Shown here one piece after another: positions 48,376 through 60,740 of a stretch of 64,000 nucleotides of DNA. The position numbers and the translations under genes were made by a program. How positions within the stretch are numbered: position 1 is the first letter of the stretch; each line of letters starts with the position of its first letter. The notes beneath the pieces were generated by a model, which had not been told where the DNA came from, made no database searches, and saw nothing but the letters and a program-made list of their open reading frames with translations. The DNA lies in NCBI RefSeq assembly GCF_902833145.1, contig NZ_CADFEN010000006.1:1-64000 (forward strand). Direction: 5' to 3'. The stretch is from Burkholderia sp. BCC0506. GTDB lineage: Bacteria; Pseudomonadota; Gammaproteobacteria; Burkholderiales; Burkholderiaceae.

Positions 48376-48995
48376 TGCGGATGTTCCCGATGTTTTCCCT
48401 GTCTTCCCGCGCGCGGCGCACGCTGGCCGCGGCCGGCGCGGCGCTCGCGCTCGCCGGCTGCGCGAGCGCGCCGCCGTCGGCCAATGCGCCGACGGGCGCC
48501 GCGCTGCAGACGGCGGCGACCCGCGCCTACCATGGCCGCTTCGCGGTGCGCTACGACGATCGTCTCGGCAACCCGCAGAACGTGTACGGCAACTTCGACT
48601 GGCAGGAGCACGGCGACGACGTGTCGCTCGAGTTGCGCAGCCCGCTCGGCCAGACGCTCGCGGTCGTGAAATCGACGCCGCGCGCGGCGTCGCTCGAATT
48701 GCCGAACCGCCCGACCCAATATGCGCCCGACGTCGGCGACCTGATGCAGAAAACGCTCGGCTTCGAGCTGCCGCTCGCGGGCCTGCGCTACTGGCTGCTG
48801 CCGACGGCCGCCCCCGCGACGCCCGCGGAAACCGTGCGCGACCCGGCCGACGGCACGCGCGTCAAGCAGATCCGTCAGGACGGCTGGACGATCGACTACC
48901 TTGCCTACGCGGACGCCCCGGCCACGGGCGTCAAACGCGTCAACCTCGTGCGCGCGACGCCGCCGCTCGACATCAAGCTCGTGCTCGATCAGTGA
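48375..48995 (+). CDS. lolB: outer-membrane lipoprotein receptor LolB
   Basis: 206 aa. Lipoprotein signal with lipobox LAGCAS (cysteine at residue 29). The mature part matches LolB: YHGRFAVRYDDRLGNPQNVYGNFDWQEHGDDVSLELRSPLGQTLAVV, LPLAGLRYWLLP and KQIRQDGWTIDYLAY. It receives lipoproteins from LolA and inserts them in the outer membrane. One-base overlap with the upstream TPR gene; ispE begins 27 bases later. Confidence 0.93.
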   Translation: MRMFPMFSLSSRARRTLAAAGAALALAGCASAPPSANAPTGAALQTAATRAYHGRFAVRYDDRLGNPQNVYGNFDWQEHGDDVSLELRSPLGQTLAVVKSTPRAASLELPNRPTQYAPDVGDLMQKTLGFELPLAGLRYWLLPTAAPATPAETVRDPADGTRVKQIRQDGWTIDYLAYADAPATGVKRVNLVRATPPLDIKLVLDQ

Positions 48996-49022
48996 GCACG
49001 CGCGCCTAGCCCCGATACCCGC

Positions 49023-49904
49023 ATGACCGATTCGACCCGCTCGCTGCGCAACTGCCTGGCGCCCGCGAAACTCAACCTGTTCCTGCACATCACCGGCCGC
49101 CGTCCGAACGGCTATCACGATCTGCAGAGCGTATTCCAGCTGCTGAACTGGGGTGACACGCTGCACTTCACGCTGCGCGACGACGGCCGCGTCGCACGCG
49201 TCACCGACGTGCCCGGCGTGCCCGAGGAAAGCGATCTCGTCGTGCGCGCGGCGAACCTGCTGAAAGCGCATACGGGCACCGCGCACGGCGTCGACATCGA
49301 GATCGACAAGATCCTGCCGATGGGCGCCGGCCTCGGCGGCGGCAGCTCCGACGCGGCGACGACGCTGCTCGCGCTGAACCGTCTGTGGCAACTTGATTTG
49401 CCGCGCGCGGCACTCCAGTCGCTCGCGGTCAAACTCGGCGCCGACGTCCCGTTTTTCATTTTTGGAAAAAATGCGTTCGCAGAGGGTATCGGAGAAGAAT
49501 TAGCTGAGGTACAATTGCCGACTCGCTGGTTCCTGGTTGTGACGCCACGCGTTCATGTCCCGACCGCTGAAATATTTTCAGATGAGTTGTTGACAAGAGA
49601 TACGAAGCCCGTCACAATTGCTGACTTTCTTGCACAGCAAACCAGCGATGCGGGATGGCCAGATAGTTTCGGTCGGAACGATATGCAGGAAGTTGTAACA
49701 AGGAAGTACGCGGAAGTTGCGCAGGTGGTCAAATGGTTGTATGATGTGACCCCCGCGAGGATGACCGGCTCCGGAGCAAGCGTGTTTGCAGCGTTTCACA
49801 GCAAGCACGAGGCAGAAGCGGCGAAAGCCAAACTGCCCGCCAGTTGGAATGGCGCAGTTGCCGAGAGCCTGAACGAGCATCCGCTCTTCGCTTTCGCGTC
49901 ATGA
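49023..49904 (+). CDS. ispE: 4-diphosphocytidyl-2-C-methyl-D-erythritol kinase
   Basis: 293 aa. GHMP kinase of the MEP isoprenoid pathway: [29 protein letters not shown] at the start, ATP loop [22 protein letters not shown] near residue 100, and C-terminal [14 protein letters not shown]. lolB-ispE-tRNA-Gln-prs order is typical. From about 49450 the codons turn AT-rich with rare ATA, TTA, AGA and ACA although the protein stays family-like, and a TTGACA-N17-CACAAT promoter-like pair occurs inside the frame. Confidence 0.96.
   Translation: MTDSTRSLRNCLAPAKLNLFLHITGRRPNGYHDLQSVFQLLNWGDTLHFTLRDDGRVARVTDVPGVPEESDLVVRAANLLKAHTGTAHGVDIEIDKILPMGAGLGGGSSDAATTLLALNRLWQLDLPRAALQSLAVKLGADVPFFIFGKNAFAEGIGEELAEVQLPTRWFLVVTPRVHVPTAEIFSDELLTRDTKPVTIADFLAQQTSDAGWPDSFGRNDMQEVVTRKYAEVAQVVKWLYDVTPARMTGSGASVFAAFHSKHEAEAAKAKLPASWNGAVAESLNEHPLFAFAS
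49590..49618 (+). promoter_or_regulatory. candidate internal promoter for tRNA-Gln and prs
   Basis: TTGACA at 49590-49595, 17-base spacer, CACAAT at 49613-49618, within the 3' part of ispE where base composition is unusually AT-rich. Confidence 0.5.
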
Positions 49905-49959
49905 AGTTTTACTTTGCCGAACGGCCTACACGAGTTCGGTGAAGTTATCAGTTAAGTGT

Positions 49960-50036
49960 AGGGGAGTCGCCAAGTTGGTCAAGGCACCGGATTTTGATTC
50001 CGGCATGCGAGGGTTCGAGTCCTTCCTCCCCTGCCA
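49960..50036 (+). tRNA. tRNA-Gln (anticodon TTG), CCA encoded
   Basis: Cloverleaf visible: acceptor arm AGGGGAG/CTCCCCT, D arm GCCAAGTTGGTCAAGGC, anticodon stem CCGGA/TCCGG around loop TTTTGAT with anticodon TTG, T arm GAGGGTTCGAGTCCTTC, and a genomic GCCA end. It reads CAA/CAG. It is 55 bases after ispE and 44 bases before prs, probably co-transcribed. Confidence 0.97.
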
Positions 50037-50080
50037 AAAATTTTCCCGCATTTCCCGCCCAAGCCTGAAGCAGGTGCACG

Positions 50081-51043
50081 ATGAGCAGCCACAGCCATGA
50101 TGGCCTGATGGTCTTTACTGGCAACGCGAATCCCGCGCTCGCCCAGGAAGTCGTCAATATCCTTGGTATCCCCCTCGGCAAAGCGATGGTCAGCCGTTTC
50201 TCCGACGGCGAGATCCAGGTCGAGATCCAGGAAAACGTGCGCGGCAAGGACGTCTTCGTCCTGCAATCCACGTGCGCACCGACGAACGACAACCTGATGG
50301 AACTGATGATCATGGTCGATGCGCTCAAGCGCGCATCCGCCGGCCGGATCACCGCCGCCATCCCCTACTTCGGCTATGCCCGTCAGGATCGCCGCCCGCG
50401 TTCGGCGCGCGTCGCGATCTCGGCGAAGGTCATCGCGAACATGCTGGAAATCGCCGGCGTCGAGCGGATCATCACGATGGATCTGCACGCCGACCAGATT
50501 CAGGGCTTCTTCGACATCCCGGTCGACAACATCTACGCGACGCCGATCCTGCTGGGCGACCTGCGCAAGCAGAACTATTCGGATCTGCTCGTCGTGTCGC
50601 CGGACGTCGGCGGCGTGGTGCGCGCCCGGGCGCTCGCGAAGCAGCTCAACTGCGATCTCGCGATCATCGACAAGCGTCGCCCGAAGGCGAACGTCGCCGA
50701 AGTGATGAACATCATCGGTGAAGTCGAAGGCCGCACCTGCGTGATCATGGACGACATGGTCGATACGGCCGGCACGCTGTGCAAGGCCGCGCAAGTGCTG
50801 AAGGACCGCGGCGCGAAGCAGGTGTTCGCCTACGCGACGCACCCGGTGCTGTCGGGCGGTGCTGCGGATCGCATCGCCGCGTCGGCGCTCGACGAGCTGG
50901 TCGTCACCGATACGATCCCGCTGTCGGCCGAATCGCTGGCGTGCTCGAAGATCCGCTCGCTGACGAGCGCGAGCCTGCTGGCCGAAACGTTCTCGCGGAT
51001 TCGCCGCGGCGATTCGGTGATGTCGCTGTTCGCGGAATCCTGA
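50081..51043 (+). CDS. prs: ribose-phosphate pyrophosphokinase
   Basis: 320 aa. Makes PRPP from ribose-5-phosphate and ATP for nucleotides, histidine and tryptophan. Class I PRPP synthase motifs: [22 protein letters not shown], the metal-site loop [20 protein letters not shown], and PRPP loop [14 protein letters not shown] clear terminator follows at 51074. Context after tRNA-Gln matches other Burkholderiales. Confidence 0.98.
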   Translation: MSSHSHDGLMVFTGNANPALAQEVVNILGIPLGKAMVSRFSDGEIQVEIQENVRGKDVFVLQSTCAPTNDNLMELMIMVDALKRASAGRITAAIPYFGYARQDRRPRSARVAISAKVIANMLEIAGVERIITMDLHADQIQGFFDIPVDNIYATPILLGDLRKQNYSDLLVVSPDVGGVVRARALAKQLNCDLAIIDKRRPKANVAEVMNIIGEVEGRTCVIMDDMVDTAGTLCKAAQVLKDRGAKQVFAYATHPVLSGGAADRIAASALDELVVTDTIPLSAESLACSKIRSLTSASLLAETFSRIRRGDSVMSLFAES

Positions 51044-51073
51044 TCGCGAATCGACTGAACAAAGCATGCGCGG

Positions 51074-51101
51074 AAAGCGAAGCGGCAACGCTTCGCTTTT
51101 T
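51074..51101 (+). terminator. intrinsic terminator after prs
   Basis: AAAGCGAAGC, six-base loop, GCTTCGCTTT then TTG. A second GGGGCC/GGCCCC hairpin with TTTT follows at 51143-51169, so there are two terminator-like structures in the prs-rplY gap, and rplY may be partly read through. Confidence 0.88.
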
Positions 51102-51204
51102 GCACAATCGGACGGGATAGACGAAACCCCGGCCGTTTCATCGGGGGCCGCCATTTGATGGCCCCGTTTTACTGCCTGGTCGCGGGCAGCCATTGGAGAA
51201 TCAC

Positions 51205-51813
51205 ATGAAAGTCGTCGCTTTCGAGCGCCAACAGCAAGGTACGGGTGCGAGCCGCCGCCTGCGCAACGCCGGTAAGACCACGGGTATCGTTTACGGTGGC
51301 GAAGCCGCTCCGCAAAAGATCGAACTCGATCACAACGCCCTGTGGCACGCCCTGAAGAAGGAAGCCTTCCACTCGTCGATCCTCGACCTGGAAATCGCTG
51401 GCCAGTCGCAACAGGTTCTGCTGCGCGACGTGCAATACCACCCGTTCAAGCAACTGGTGCTGCACGTGGACTTCCAGCGCGTCGACGCGAAGAAGAAGCT
51501 GCACACGAAGGTGCCGCTGCACTTCCTGAACGCTGAAGTCAGCCCGGCCGTGAAGCTGTCGAGCGCGGTCGTTTCGCACGTCGCGACGGAAATCGAAGTC
51601 GAGTGCCTGCCGGCTGCCCTGCCGGAATTCCTCGAAGTCGACCTGTCGAAGATCGAAGCCGGTCAGTCGCTGCACGCGAAGGACATCGCACTGCCGAAGG
51701 GCGTGGCGCTGGTCGCACACGTCGAAGCGGAAAACCCGGTCGTCGCATCGGCGACGGTCCCGGCTGGTGCCGTGTCGGACGCAGCAGGCGAAGGCGAAAC
51801 GCCGGCTGCCTAA
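51205..51813 (+). CDS. rplY: 50S ribosomal protein L25 (CTC form)
   Basis: 202 aa, the long general-stress (CTC) form: an N-terminal L25 5S-rRNA-binding domain ([54 protein letters not shown]) plus the C-terminal TL5 beta-domain and an alanine-rich tail. ATG 51205 follows GGAGAATCAC; an ATG at 51193 is rejected on that ground. Codon use is highly biased and T-containing (AACGCC, GGT), as expected of a highly expressed ribosomal gene. Confidence 0.96.
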   Translation: MKVVAFERQQQGTGASRRLRNAGKTTGIVYGGEAAPQKIELDHNALWHALKKEAFHSSILDLEIAGQSQQVLLRDVQYHPFKQLVLHVDFQRVDAKKKLHTKVPLHFLNAEVSPAVKLSSAVVSHVATEIEVECLPAALPEFLEVDLSKIEAGQSLHAKDIALPKGVALVAHVEAENPVVASATVPAGAVSDAAGEGETPAA

Positions 51814-51861
51814 GCGGCCGCCTACGCGCCCCATCGATCCGTTTCACGGAACGGTCGACGC

Positions 51862-51896
51862 AACCCGCCGCGGCTTGCCCGGCGGGTTTTTCTTTT
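51862..51896 (+). terminator. intrinsic terminator after rplY
   Basis: AACCCGCC / GGCGGGTT with an 11-base loop, followed by TTTCTTTTT. Located 48 bases after the rplY stop and before pth. Confidence 0.85.
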
Positions 51897-51933
51897 TCTG
51901 CGCCCAGGCGGCAGCCGCCGCTTTCGAAACGTC

Positions 51934-52533
51934 ATGATCAAACTGATCGTCGGCCTCGGCAATCCCGGGGCGGAATACACCGCGACGCGCCACAACGCCG
52001 GTTTCTGGCTGATCGACCAGCTCGCCCGCGAAGCCGGCACGACGCTGCGCGACGAACGCCGCTTCCACGGCTTTTATGCGAAAGCGCGCCTGCACGGCGA
52101 GGAAGTCCATCTGCTCGAGCCGCAGACCTACATGAACCGCTCCGGCCAGTCGGTCGTCGCGCTCGCGCAATTCTTCAAGATCCTGCCCGACCAGATCCTC
52201 GTCGCGCACGACGAGCTCGACCTGCCGCCCGGTACCGTGAAGCTGAAACTCGGCGGCGGCAGCGGCGGCCACAACGGCCTCAAGGACATCTCCGCGCATC
52301 TGTCGTCGCAGCAATACTGGCGGCTGCGCATCGGCATCGGCCATCCGCGCGACCTGATTCCGGAAAGTGCGCGCGCCGGCGCGAAGCCCGATGTCGCGAA
52401 CTTCGTGCTGAAACCGCCGCGCCGCGAGGAACAGGACGTGATCGACGCATCGATCGAACGCGCGCTCGCCGTGATGCCGATGATCGTCAAGGGCGAACTC
52501 GACCGCGCGACGATGCAGCTGCATCGCAACTGA
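51934..52533 (+). CDS. pth: peptidyl-tRNA hydrolase
   Basis: 199 aa. Recycles peptidyl-tRNA released during translation. Conserved residues: [22 protein letters not shown] with catalytic His near 23, [11 protein letters not shown] with the aspartate near 95, and [11 protein letters not shown]. rplY-pth is a conserved pair in proteobacteria. No clear Shine-Dalgarno; CGAAACGTC precedes ATG. Confidence 0.97.
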   Translation: MIKLIVGLGNPGAEYTATRHNAGFWLIDQLAREAGTTLRDERRFHGFYAKARLHGEEVHLLEPQTYMNRSGQSVVALAQFFKILPDQILVAHDELDLPPGTVKLKLGGGSGGHNGLKDISAHLSSQQYWRLRIGIGHPRDLIPESARAGAKPDVANFVLKPPRREEQDVIDASIERALAVMPMIVKGELDRATMQLHRN

Positions 52534-52650
52534 CCGCACCCCGCACCGGCCCGGTGCATCGGCCGGGCGGCGCAACCGGGCGGCCCCGCCCGCCCCACCG
52601 CGACGCGCACATGCGGTAATCTGGACGCTTTGCCCGACAGGAGCCAAGCG

Positions 52651-53718
52651 GTGAGCCGTTACTGGAGCGACGTCGTTCAGCAACTCGTGCCTTACGTGCC
52701 GGGCGAACAGCCCGCGCTCGCGCACCCCGTCAAGCTGAACACCAACGAGAATCCCTATCCGCCGTCGCCGCGCGTCGTCGCGGCGATCGCACGCGAACTC
52801 GGCGACACCGGCGACACGCTGCGCCGTTATCCGGACCCGGTCGCGCGCGCACTGCGCGAGACGGTCGCGGCCCATCACCGCATCAAGCCCGAACAGGTGT
52901 TCGTCGGCAACGGCTCCGACGAGGTGCTCGCGCACACGTTCCAGGCGCTGCTCAAGCACGACCGGCCGCTGCGCTTTCCCGACATCACGTACAGCTTCTA
53001 TCCGACCTACGCGCGGCTGTACGGCGTCGAGACCGCGGTCGTGCCGCTCGCGGACGATTTCTCGATCCGCGTCGACGACTATCTCGACGACGCCGGCGCC
53101 GTGCTGTTTCCGAACCCGAATGCGCCGACCGGGCGCGCGCTGCCGCTCGCGGACGTCGAGCGGATCGCGGGTGCGAATCCGTCGTCGGTCGTCGTGATCG
53201 ACGAAGCGTACGTCGATTTCGGCGCGCAGTCGGCCATTACGCTGATCGACCGTCATCCGAACCTGCTCGTCGTGCATACGACGTCGAAGGCGCGCTCGCT
53301 CGCGGGCATGCGCGTCGGCTTCGCGTTCGGCGACGCGGCGCTGATCGACGCGCTGAACCGCGTGAAGGACAGCTTCAACTCGTACCCGCTCGACCGGCTC
53401 GCGCAGGTCGCCGCGCAGGCCGCATACGAAGACACCGACTATTTCAACGCCACGTGCCGGCGTGTGATCGACAGCCGCGCGCGGCTCACGCAGGCGCTCG
53501 ACGCACTCGGCTTCGAGATCGTGCCGTCGGCCGCGAATTTCGTGTTCGCGCGCCATCCCGCGCACGACGCGGGCACGATCGCGGCGAAACTGAAGGAACG
53601 GGAAATTTTCGTGCGGCACTTCCGGCTGCCGCGAATCGACCAGCATCTGCGCATCACCGTCGGCACCGATGCCGAATGCGATGCGCTCGTCGCGGCGTTG
53701 CGCGAGCTGCTGGCCTGA
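52651..53718 (+). CDS. hisC: histidinol-phosphate aminotransferase
   Basis: 355 aa from GTG 52651 with AGGAG nine bases upstream; an in-frame TTG at 52630 is less likely. Class II PLP aminotransferase: [14 protein letters not shown] near residue 30, [37 protein letters not shown], and the PLP lysine in [16 protein letters not shown]. Converts imidazole-acetol phosphate to histidinol phosphate. Other his genes are not adjacent, consistent with this being a second hisC copy outside the his operon. Confidence 0.94.
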   Translation: MSRYWSDVVQQLVPYVPGEQPALAHPVKLNTNENPYPPSPRVVAAIARELGDTGDTLRRYPDPVARALRETVAAHHRIKPEQVFVGNGSDEVLAHTFQALLKHDRPLRFPDITYSFYPTYARLYGVETAVVPLADDFSIRVDDYLDDAGAVLFPNPNAPTGRALPLADVERIAGANPSSVVVIDEAYVDFGAQSAITLIDRHPNLLVVHTTSKARSLAGMRVGFAFGDAALIDALNRVKDSFNSYPLDRLAQVAAQAAYEDTDYFNATCRRVIDSRARLTQALDALGFEIVPSAANFVFARHPAHDAGTIAAKLKEREIFVRHFRLPRIDQHLRITVGTDAECDALVAALRELLA

Positions 53719-53804
53719 CCCGGAAGAACCGGCGCCGGACGGCGCCGATCTGAAAGAAAGCGCGACGCGTGCCTGCCAATCGGCATGCGCGCGTCAGCGC
53801 GGGG

Positions 53805-54086
<282 letters not shown>

Positions 54087-54130
54087 TCAGGCCGGCGGCC
54101 GGCTTCGCGACGAAACCGGCCGGCGCCGCA

Positions 54131-54739
<609 letters not shown>

Positions 54740-55354
54740 TTATTCATCATTTTCGCGCCGCAGCAAATGATAGTGAACCGCACCGGCCTTGCCGTGCTTC
54801 GCCACCTGCCAGCCCGCGAGCGCGTCGTGTGCGGCCGGATCGAGTTCCGCCCCCGTTTCGACGTAGAGCGCACCGCCCGCCGCGACGAGCGGCGCCGCGA
54901 GCGCGATCGCGCGCTCGAGCGCGGCCAGGTCGTCGAACGGCGGATCGAGGAACACGACGTCGAACGCGCCCGGCGTGAGCCCGGCCGCGAGCCGCAGCGC
55001 ATCGGCTTCGGCGATCTCGACCGAACGGGCGCCGAGCTTGTCCTTGATCGCACGCAGTTGCTGCGCGGCGCGCGGATGGCGCTCGACCATCACGACGCTC
55101 GCCGCGCCGCGCGACGCGGCCTCGAAGCCGAGCGCGCCGGTGCCCGCGAACAGGTCGAGGCAGCGCCGCCCTTCGAGATCCTGGCCGAGCCAGTTGAACA
55201 GCGTCTCGCGCACGCGATCGGGGGTCGGGCGCAGGCCGTCGAGATCGAGCACCGCGAGCGGCGTGCGTTTCCAGTCGCCGCCGATGATGCGGATCGTGTG
55301 CGGCTTGCCGCGGCCGGAAGGGGCCGCGGGGCGGCCGGAAGAGGAACGGGACAT
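54740..55354 (-). CDS. rsmD: 16S rRNA (guanine966-N2)-methyltransferase
   Basis: 204 aa. SAM-dependent N2-methyltransferase: IIGGDWKRTPLAV, RPTPDRVRETLFNWLG, SAM motif LDLFAGTGALGFEAASRGA and catalytic motif VVFLDPPFDDL. An N-terminal basic tail (SRSSSGRPAAPSGRGK) precedes. Start ATG 55354 lacks a good Shine-Dalgarno. Divergent from ftsY; coaD is downstream. Confidence 0.95.
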   Translation of the reverse strand: MSRSSSGRPAAPSGRGKPHTIRIIGGDWKRTPLAVLDLDGLRPTPDRVRETLFNWLGQDLEGRRCLDLFAGTGALGFEAASRGAASVVMVERHPRAAQQLRAIKDKLGARSVEIAEADALRLAAGLTPGAFDVVFLDPPFDDLAALERAIALAAPLVAAGGALYVETGAELDPAAHDALAGWQVAKHGKAGAVHYHLLRRENDE

Positions 55355-55571
55355 ACGGGATATCGACAACGGAGGGACCGGGCGCGCGCGAGGGGCGCGC
55401 CGCCAAACAGGCGCACGTTACCACAGCGGCGACGCGCACTGGCGCGAGCGCCACGCCGCACTGATAAAATGCACGGTTTCGGCCGCCGTGCGCCGCGCCC
55501 GCGCGAACGCAGAACGGCCCGTCCGGCGCCCCGCTTCCGGCGGCGGCCCGCCCTCTTCCCGACGTCAGACC

Positions 55572-56699
55572 ATGTTCAGTTTCTTCAAACGATTCAAGAA
55601 AACGCAGGAGCCCGATCCGGCGGAATCGCAATCGGCCGACGCGCAGCAAGCGGACGAAGCGTCCGACGCCGACGCGCCGCAGGCGAGCGCGCAACCGGCC
55701 GCGCCGGCCGTCGTGATGACGGTCACGCCGACCAACGACGGCCGCGATGAAGTGGTCGAGACGGTCGAGATCGTCCCGCCGCCGCTGCAGGACGCGTCCG
55801 CGAAGAAATCGTGGCTCGCGCGCCTGAAAACGGGGCTCGCGAAGACGGGCTTGAGCATCACCGGCGTGTTCGTCAACACCAAGATCGACGAGGACCTGTA
55901 CGAGGAGCTCGAAACCGCGCTGCTGATGTCCGACGCGGGCGTCGACGCGACCGAGTACCTGCTCGGCGCGCTGCGCGAAAAGGTGCGCGCGGGCCGGCTC
56001 ACCGATCCGCAGCAGGTGAAGGCTGCGCTGCACGACCTGCTCGTCGAGCTGCTGACGCCGCTCGAGAAATCGCTGATGCTCGGCCGCGCGCAGCCGCTCG
56101 TGATGATGATCACCGGCGTGAACGGCGCGGGCAAGACGACCAGCATCGGCAAGCTCGCGAAGCATCTGCAGAGCTTCGACCAGTCGGTGCTGCTGGCCGC
56201 CGGCGACACGTTCCGCGCGGCCGCGCGCGAACAGCTGGCGGTCTGGGGCGAGCGCAACAACGTGACGGTCGTGCAGCAGGAAAGCGGCGATCCGGCCGCG
56301 GTGATCTTCGACGCGGTCAGCGCCGCGCGCGCACGCAAGATCGACGTGATGATGGCCGACACGGCCGGCCGCCTGCCGACGCAGCTCCATCTGATGGAAG
56401 AGCTGAAGAAGGTGAAGCGCGTGATCGCGAAGGCGCACGACGGCGCGCCGCACGAAGTGCTGCTGGTGATCGACGCGAACACCGGCCAGAACGCGCTCAC
56501 GCAGGTGAAGGCATTCGATGACGCACTGGGCCTGACCGGCCTGATCGTCACGAAGCTCGACGGCACCGCGAAGGGCGGGATTCTCGCCGCGATCGCGCGG
56601 CAACGGCCCGTGCCCGTCTACTTCATCGGCGTCGGCGAGAAGGTCGAGGACCTGCAGCCGTTCAGCGCGGTGGAATTCGCGGACGCGCTGCTCGGCTGA
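55572..56699 (+). CDS. ftsY: signal recognition particle receptor FtsY
   Basis: 375 aa. N-terminal MFSFFKRFKK membrane-binding helix, then an acidic/alanine-rich A domain (residues ~12-75), then the NG domain: SWLARLKTGLAKTG, GTPase loops [41 protein letters not shown] and VTKLDGTAKGG, ending FSAVEFADALLG. Docks ribosome-SRP complexes at the membrane. A TAAAAT -10-like hexamer lies at 55465-55470 with a weak -35. Confidence 0.98.
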   Translation: MFSFFKRFKKTQEPDPAESQSADAQQADEASDADAPQASAQPAAPAVVMTVTPTNDGRDEVVETVEIVPPPLQDASAKKSWLARLKTGLAKTGLSITGVFVNTKIDEDLYEELETALLMSDAGVDATEYLLGALREKVRAGRLTDPQQVKAALHDLLVELLTPLEKSLMLGRAQPLVMMITGVNGAGKTTSIGKLAKHLQSFDQSVLLAAGDTFRAAAREQLAVWGERNNVTVVQQESGDPAAVIFDAVSAARARKIDVMMADTAGRLPTQLHLMEELKKVKRVIAKAHDGAPHEVLLVIDANTGQNALTQVKAFDDALGLTGLIVTKLDGTAKGGILAAIARQRPVPVYFIGVGEKVEDLQPFSAVEFADALLG

Positions 56700-56722
56700 G
56701 CGCCGCCGGCTCGTCTCGCACG

Positions 56723-56746
56723 GGGCGCCTTCAGGCGCCCTTTTTC
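56723..56746 (+). terminator. intrinsic terminator after ftsY
   Basis: GGGCGCC-TTCA-GGCGCCC followed by TTTTTC. Lies 23 bases after the ftsY stop codon. Confidence 0.93.
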
Positions 56747-56773
56747 ATGCGCGCCCGATCATGCTCGCCGCGC

Positions 56774-57418
56774 TCATTCCGCGTCGGGCTGCACCCCCGG
56801 CTCGGCGGCCTTGAACGCGTCGATCGTCGCCGCATGGTCGACGATCCGCTGGATCGTCGGGAAACGCGTCGTATCGATCGAGAAGCGGTTCGCGTTGAAC
56901 ACTTGCGGCACGAGGCACACGTCGGCGAGCGTCGGCGTGTCGCCGAAGCACAGCTTGCCGGTGCGCGGATCGTTCGCGAGGCGCGTCTCGAGCGTCTCGA
57001 AGCCGGCCTCGATCCAGTGCCGGTACCACGCGTTCTTCGCTTCCTCTGGCACCTTCAGCGTGTGCTTCAGGTACTTGAGCACGCGCAGGTTGTTGAGCGG
57101 GTGGATTTCGCACGCGATCTGCAACGCGACCGCGCGCACGTACGCGCGATCGACCGGCTGCTTCGGCAGCAGCGCGGGCTCGGGATGCGTTTCGTCGAGA
57201 TATTCGATGATCGCGAGCGACTGCTGCAGCGTCGCGTCGCCATCGACCAGCGTCGGCACCACCGCATCCGGATTCAGCGCGCGGTACGCGTCCTTCAGTT
57301 GCTCGCCGCCGTCGCGCAGCATGTGCACGGGCGCATAGTCGAACGGCAGCCGCTTGAGATTCAGGGCGATCCGCACACGGTACGATGCGGAACTGCGGAA
57401 GTAGCTGTAGAGCTTCAT
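56774..57418 (-). CDS. maiA: maleylacetoacetate isomerase (GST zeta class)
   Basis: 214 aa. Zeta-class glutathione transferase: N-terminal thioredoxin-like domain KLYSYFRSSASYRVRIALNLK, with the SSxSxRVRIAL motif binding glutathione, and the C-terminal helical domain (AYVRAVALQIACEIHPLNNLRVL, DTPTLADVCLVPQVFNANRF). Isomerises maleylacetoacetate or maleylpyruvate in tyrosine/gentisate breakdown. No pathway partner genes are adjacent, so the substrate is inferred from family. Confidence 0.9.
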   Translation of the reverse strand: MKLYSYFRSSASYRVRIALNLKRLPFDYAPVHMLRDGGEQLKDAYRALNPDAVVPTLVDGDATLQQSLAIIEYLDETHPEPALLPKQPVDRAYVRAVALQIACEIHPLNNLRVLKYLKHTLKVPEEAKNAWYRHWIEAGFETLETRLANDPRTGKLCFGDTPTLADVCLVPQVFNANRFSIDTTRFPTIQRIVDHAATIDAFKAAEPGVQPDAE

Positions 57419-57605
57419 GGGATGTCTCGCTTTTGATCGTATTCGACCGGCGGCGGCACGGGCGCGACGCAGCCGGTGCGCGCACCGCCGGGAACCAGAG
57501 TGTAGCGCGGCACGATGCGCGGCCGCGCCCGTGCGATACTTGGGGGCATTCCATTCCTCACCGCTCGCCGCGCGGCCCGATGCCGGCCGCCCGCCCCACG
57601 TTCCG

Positions 57606-58580
57606 ATGACCGCTTCCCACGATCCCGCCGCCGCTCCGTTCCCTTGCGCCCGTTTCATCAAGGAAATCGGCCGCGGCCCGAACGGCGCGCGCGCCCTGTC
57701 CGCCGAGGACACGTTCGAGCTTTATCGCGCGATGCTCGAGGCGCGCGTGTCGGACGTCGAACTCGGCGCGATCCTGATCGCCTATCGGCTCAAGGGCGAA
57801 TCCGCCGACGAACTGGCCGCGATGCTCGCCGCCGCGCAGGCGTCGTTCGAGCCCGTGCACGTGCAGGATGCCGCGTTCCGCCCGGTGTCGATTCCGAGCT
57901 ACAACGGCGCGCGCAAGCAGCCGAACCTCGTGCCGCTGCTCGCGCTGCTGCTCGCGCGCGAAGGCGTGCCGGTGCTCGTGCACGGGGTCGAGCGCGATGC
58001 GGGCCGCGTGACGAGCGCCGAAATCTTCTCGGCGCTGTCGCTCGCGCCGTCGACGTCGCACGACGCGATCGAGGATACGCTCGCCGAACGCCGCGTCGCG
58101 TTCGCGCCGATCGACGTGCTGGCGCCGCGCATCGCGCACCTGCTGTCGATGCGCGGCGTGCTCGGCGTACGCAACTCGACGCATACGCTCGTGAAGATCC
58201 TGCAACCGTTCGCGCCGGCCGGGCTGCGGCTCGTCAACTACACGCATCCGCCGTACCGCGACAGCCTCGCGCAGTTGTTCCGCGATCATCCGGACGCCGC
58301 GCTCGGCGGCGCGCTGCTCGCGCGCGGCACCGAAGGCGAAGCGGTGGCCGACACGCGGCGCCAGGTGCAGGTCGACTGGCTGCACGACGGCGTATGCGAC
58401 ACGCTGATCGAGGCCGAGCGCTCGTCGACCGATGCACCGCCCGTCGCGCTGCCCGAGTCGCGCGATGCGGCAACCACGGCCGCGTGGACGGACGCCGTGT
58501 TGCGCGGCGAGGTGCCGGTGCCCGACACCGTGTCGCGCCAGGTCGCGACGATCGTGCAGATCGCCCGCGTCGCGCGCTGA
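57606..58580 (+). CDS. ybiB: YbiB/TrpD2 family DNA-binding protein
   Basis: 324 aa. Anthranilate phosphoribosyltransferase fold (FIKEIGRGPNGARALSAEDTFELYRAML, LIAYRLKGESADELAAML, IPSYNGARKQPNLVPLLALLL, LGVRNSTHTLVKILQPF), but catalytic glycine-rich loops of TrpD are altered, as in the YbiB/TrpD2 group that binds DNA and is linked to LexA in E. coli. ATG 57606, divergent from maiA. Followed by the leuA leader region. Confidence 0.85.
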   Translation: MTASHDPAAAPFPCARFIKEIGRGPNGARALSAEDTFELYRAMLEARVSDVELGAILIAYRLKGESADELAAMLAAAQASFEPVHVQDAAFRPVSIPSYNGARKQPNLVPLLALLLAREGVPVLVHGVERDAGRVTSAEIFSALSLAPSTSHDAIEDTLAERRVAFAPIDVLAPRIAHLLSMRGVLGVRNSTHTLVKILQPFAPAGLRLVNYTHPPYRDSLAQLFRDHPDAALGGALLARGTEGEAVADTRRQVQVDWLHDGVCDTLIEAERSSTDAPPVALPESRDAATTAAWTDAVLRGEVPVPDTVSRQVATIVQIARVAR

Positions 58581-58607
58581 CGGCGACCCGCCCCTTTTTC
58601 CCGACAT

Positions 58608-58637
58608 TTGACACGCGGCCGCATCCTGGCATAGAGT
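58608..58637 (+). promoter_or_regulatory. sigma-70 promoter for leuA leader transcript
   Basis: TTGACA (58608-58613), 18-base spacer, TAGAGT (58632-58637). The predicted start is near 58644, at the leader-peptide ATG. Confidence 0.8.
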
Positions 58638-58680
58638 GGCCGTCATGCGTTCCTTTCCGAACACCCTCCGAATTACCTCC

Positions 58681-60597
<1,917 letters not shown>

Positions 60598-60683
60598 GCG
60601 CCGCGCTTCGATGCAGGGTTGAAACGCGAGCGAGCGGTGCGTGACCGCCCGTGCGCCGCGCGATCCGCGCCGCACGAGGCAGC

Positions 60684-60707
60684 AAAAAGCGGCTCACAAG
60701 GCCGCTT
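60684..60707 (-). terminator. terminator after the NTF2-like gene
   Basis: Stem AAGCGGC/GCCGCTT with a seven-base loop. On the minus strand it continues TTTGCTGCC. Lies 34 bases after the gene ending at 60741, in the gap shared with convergent leuA. Confidence 0.75.
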
Positions 60708-60740
60708 CGGTCGGGGCATGAAAAGGCGCGCTACCCGCGC

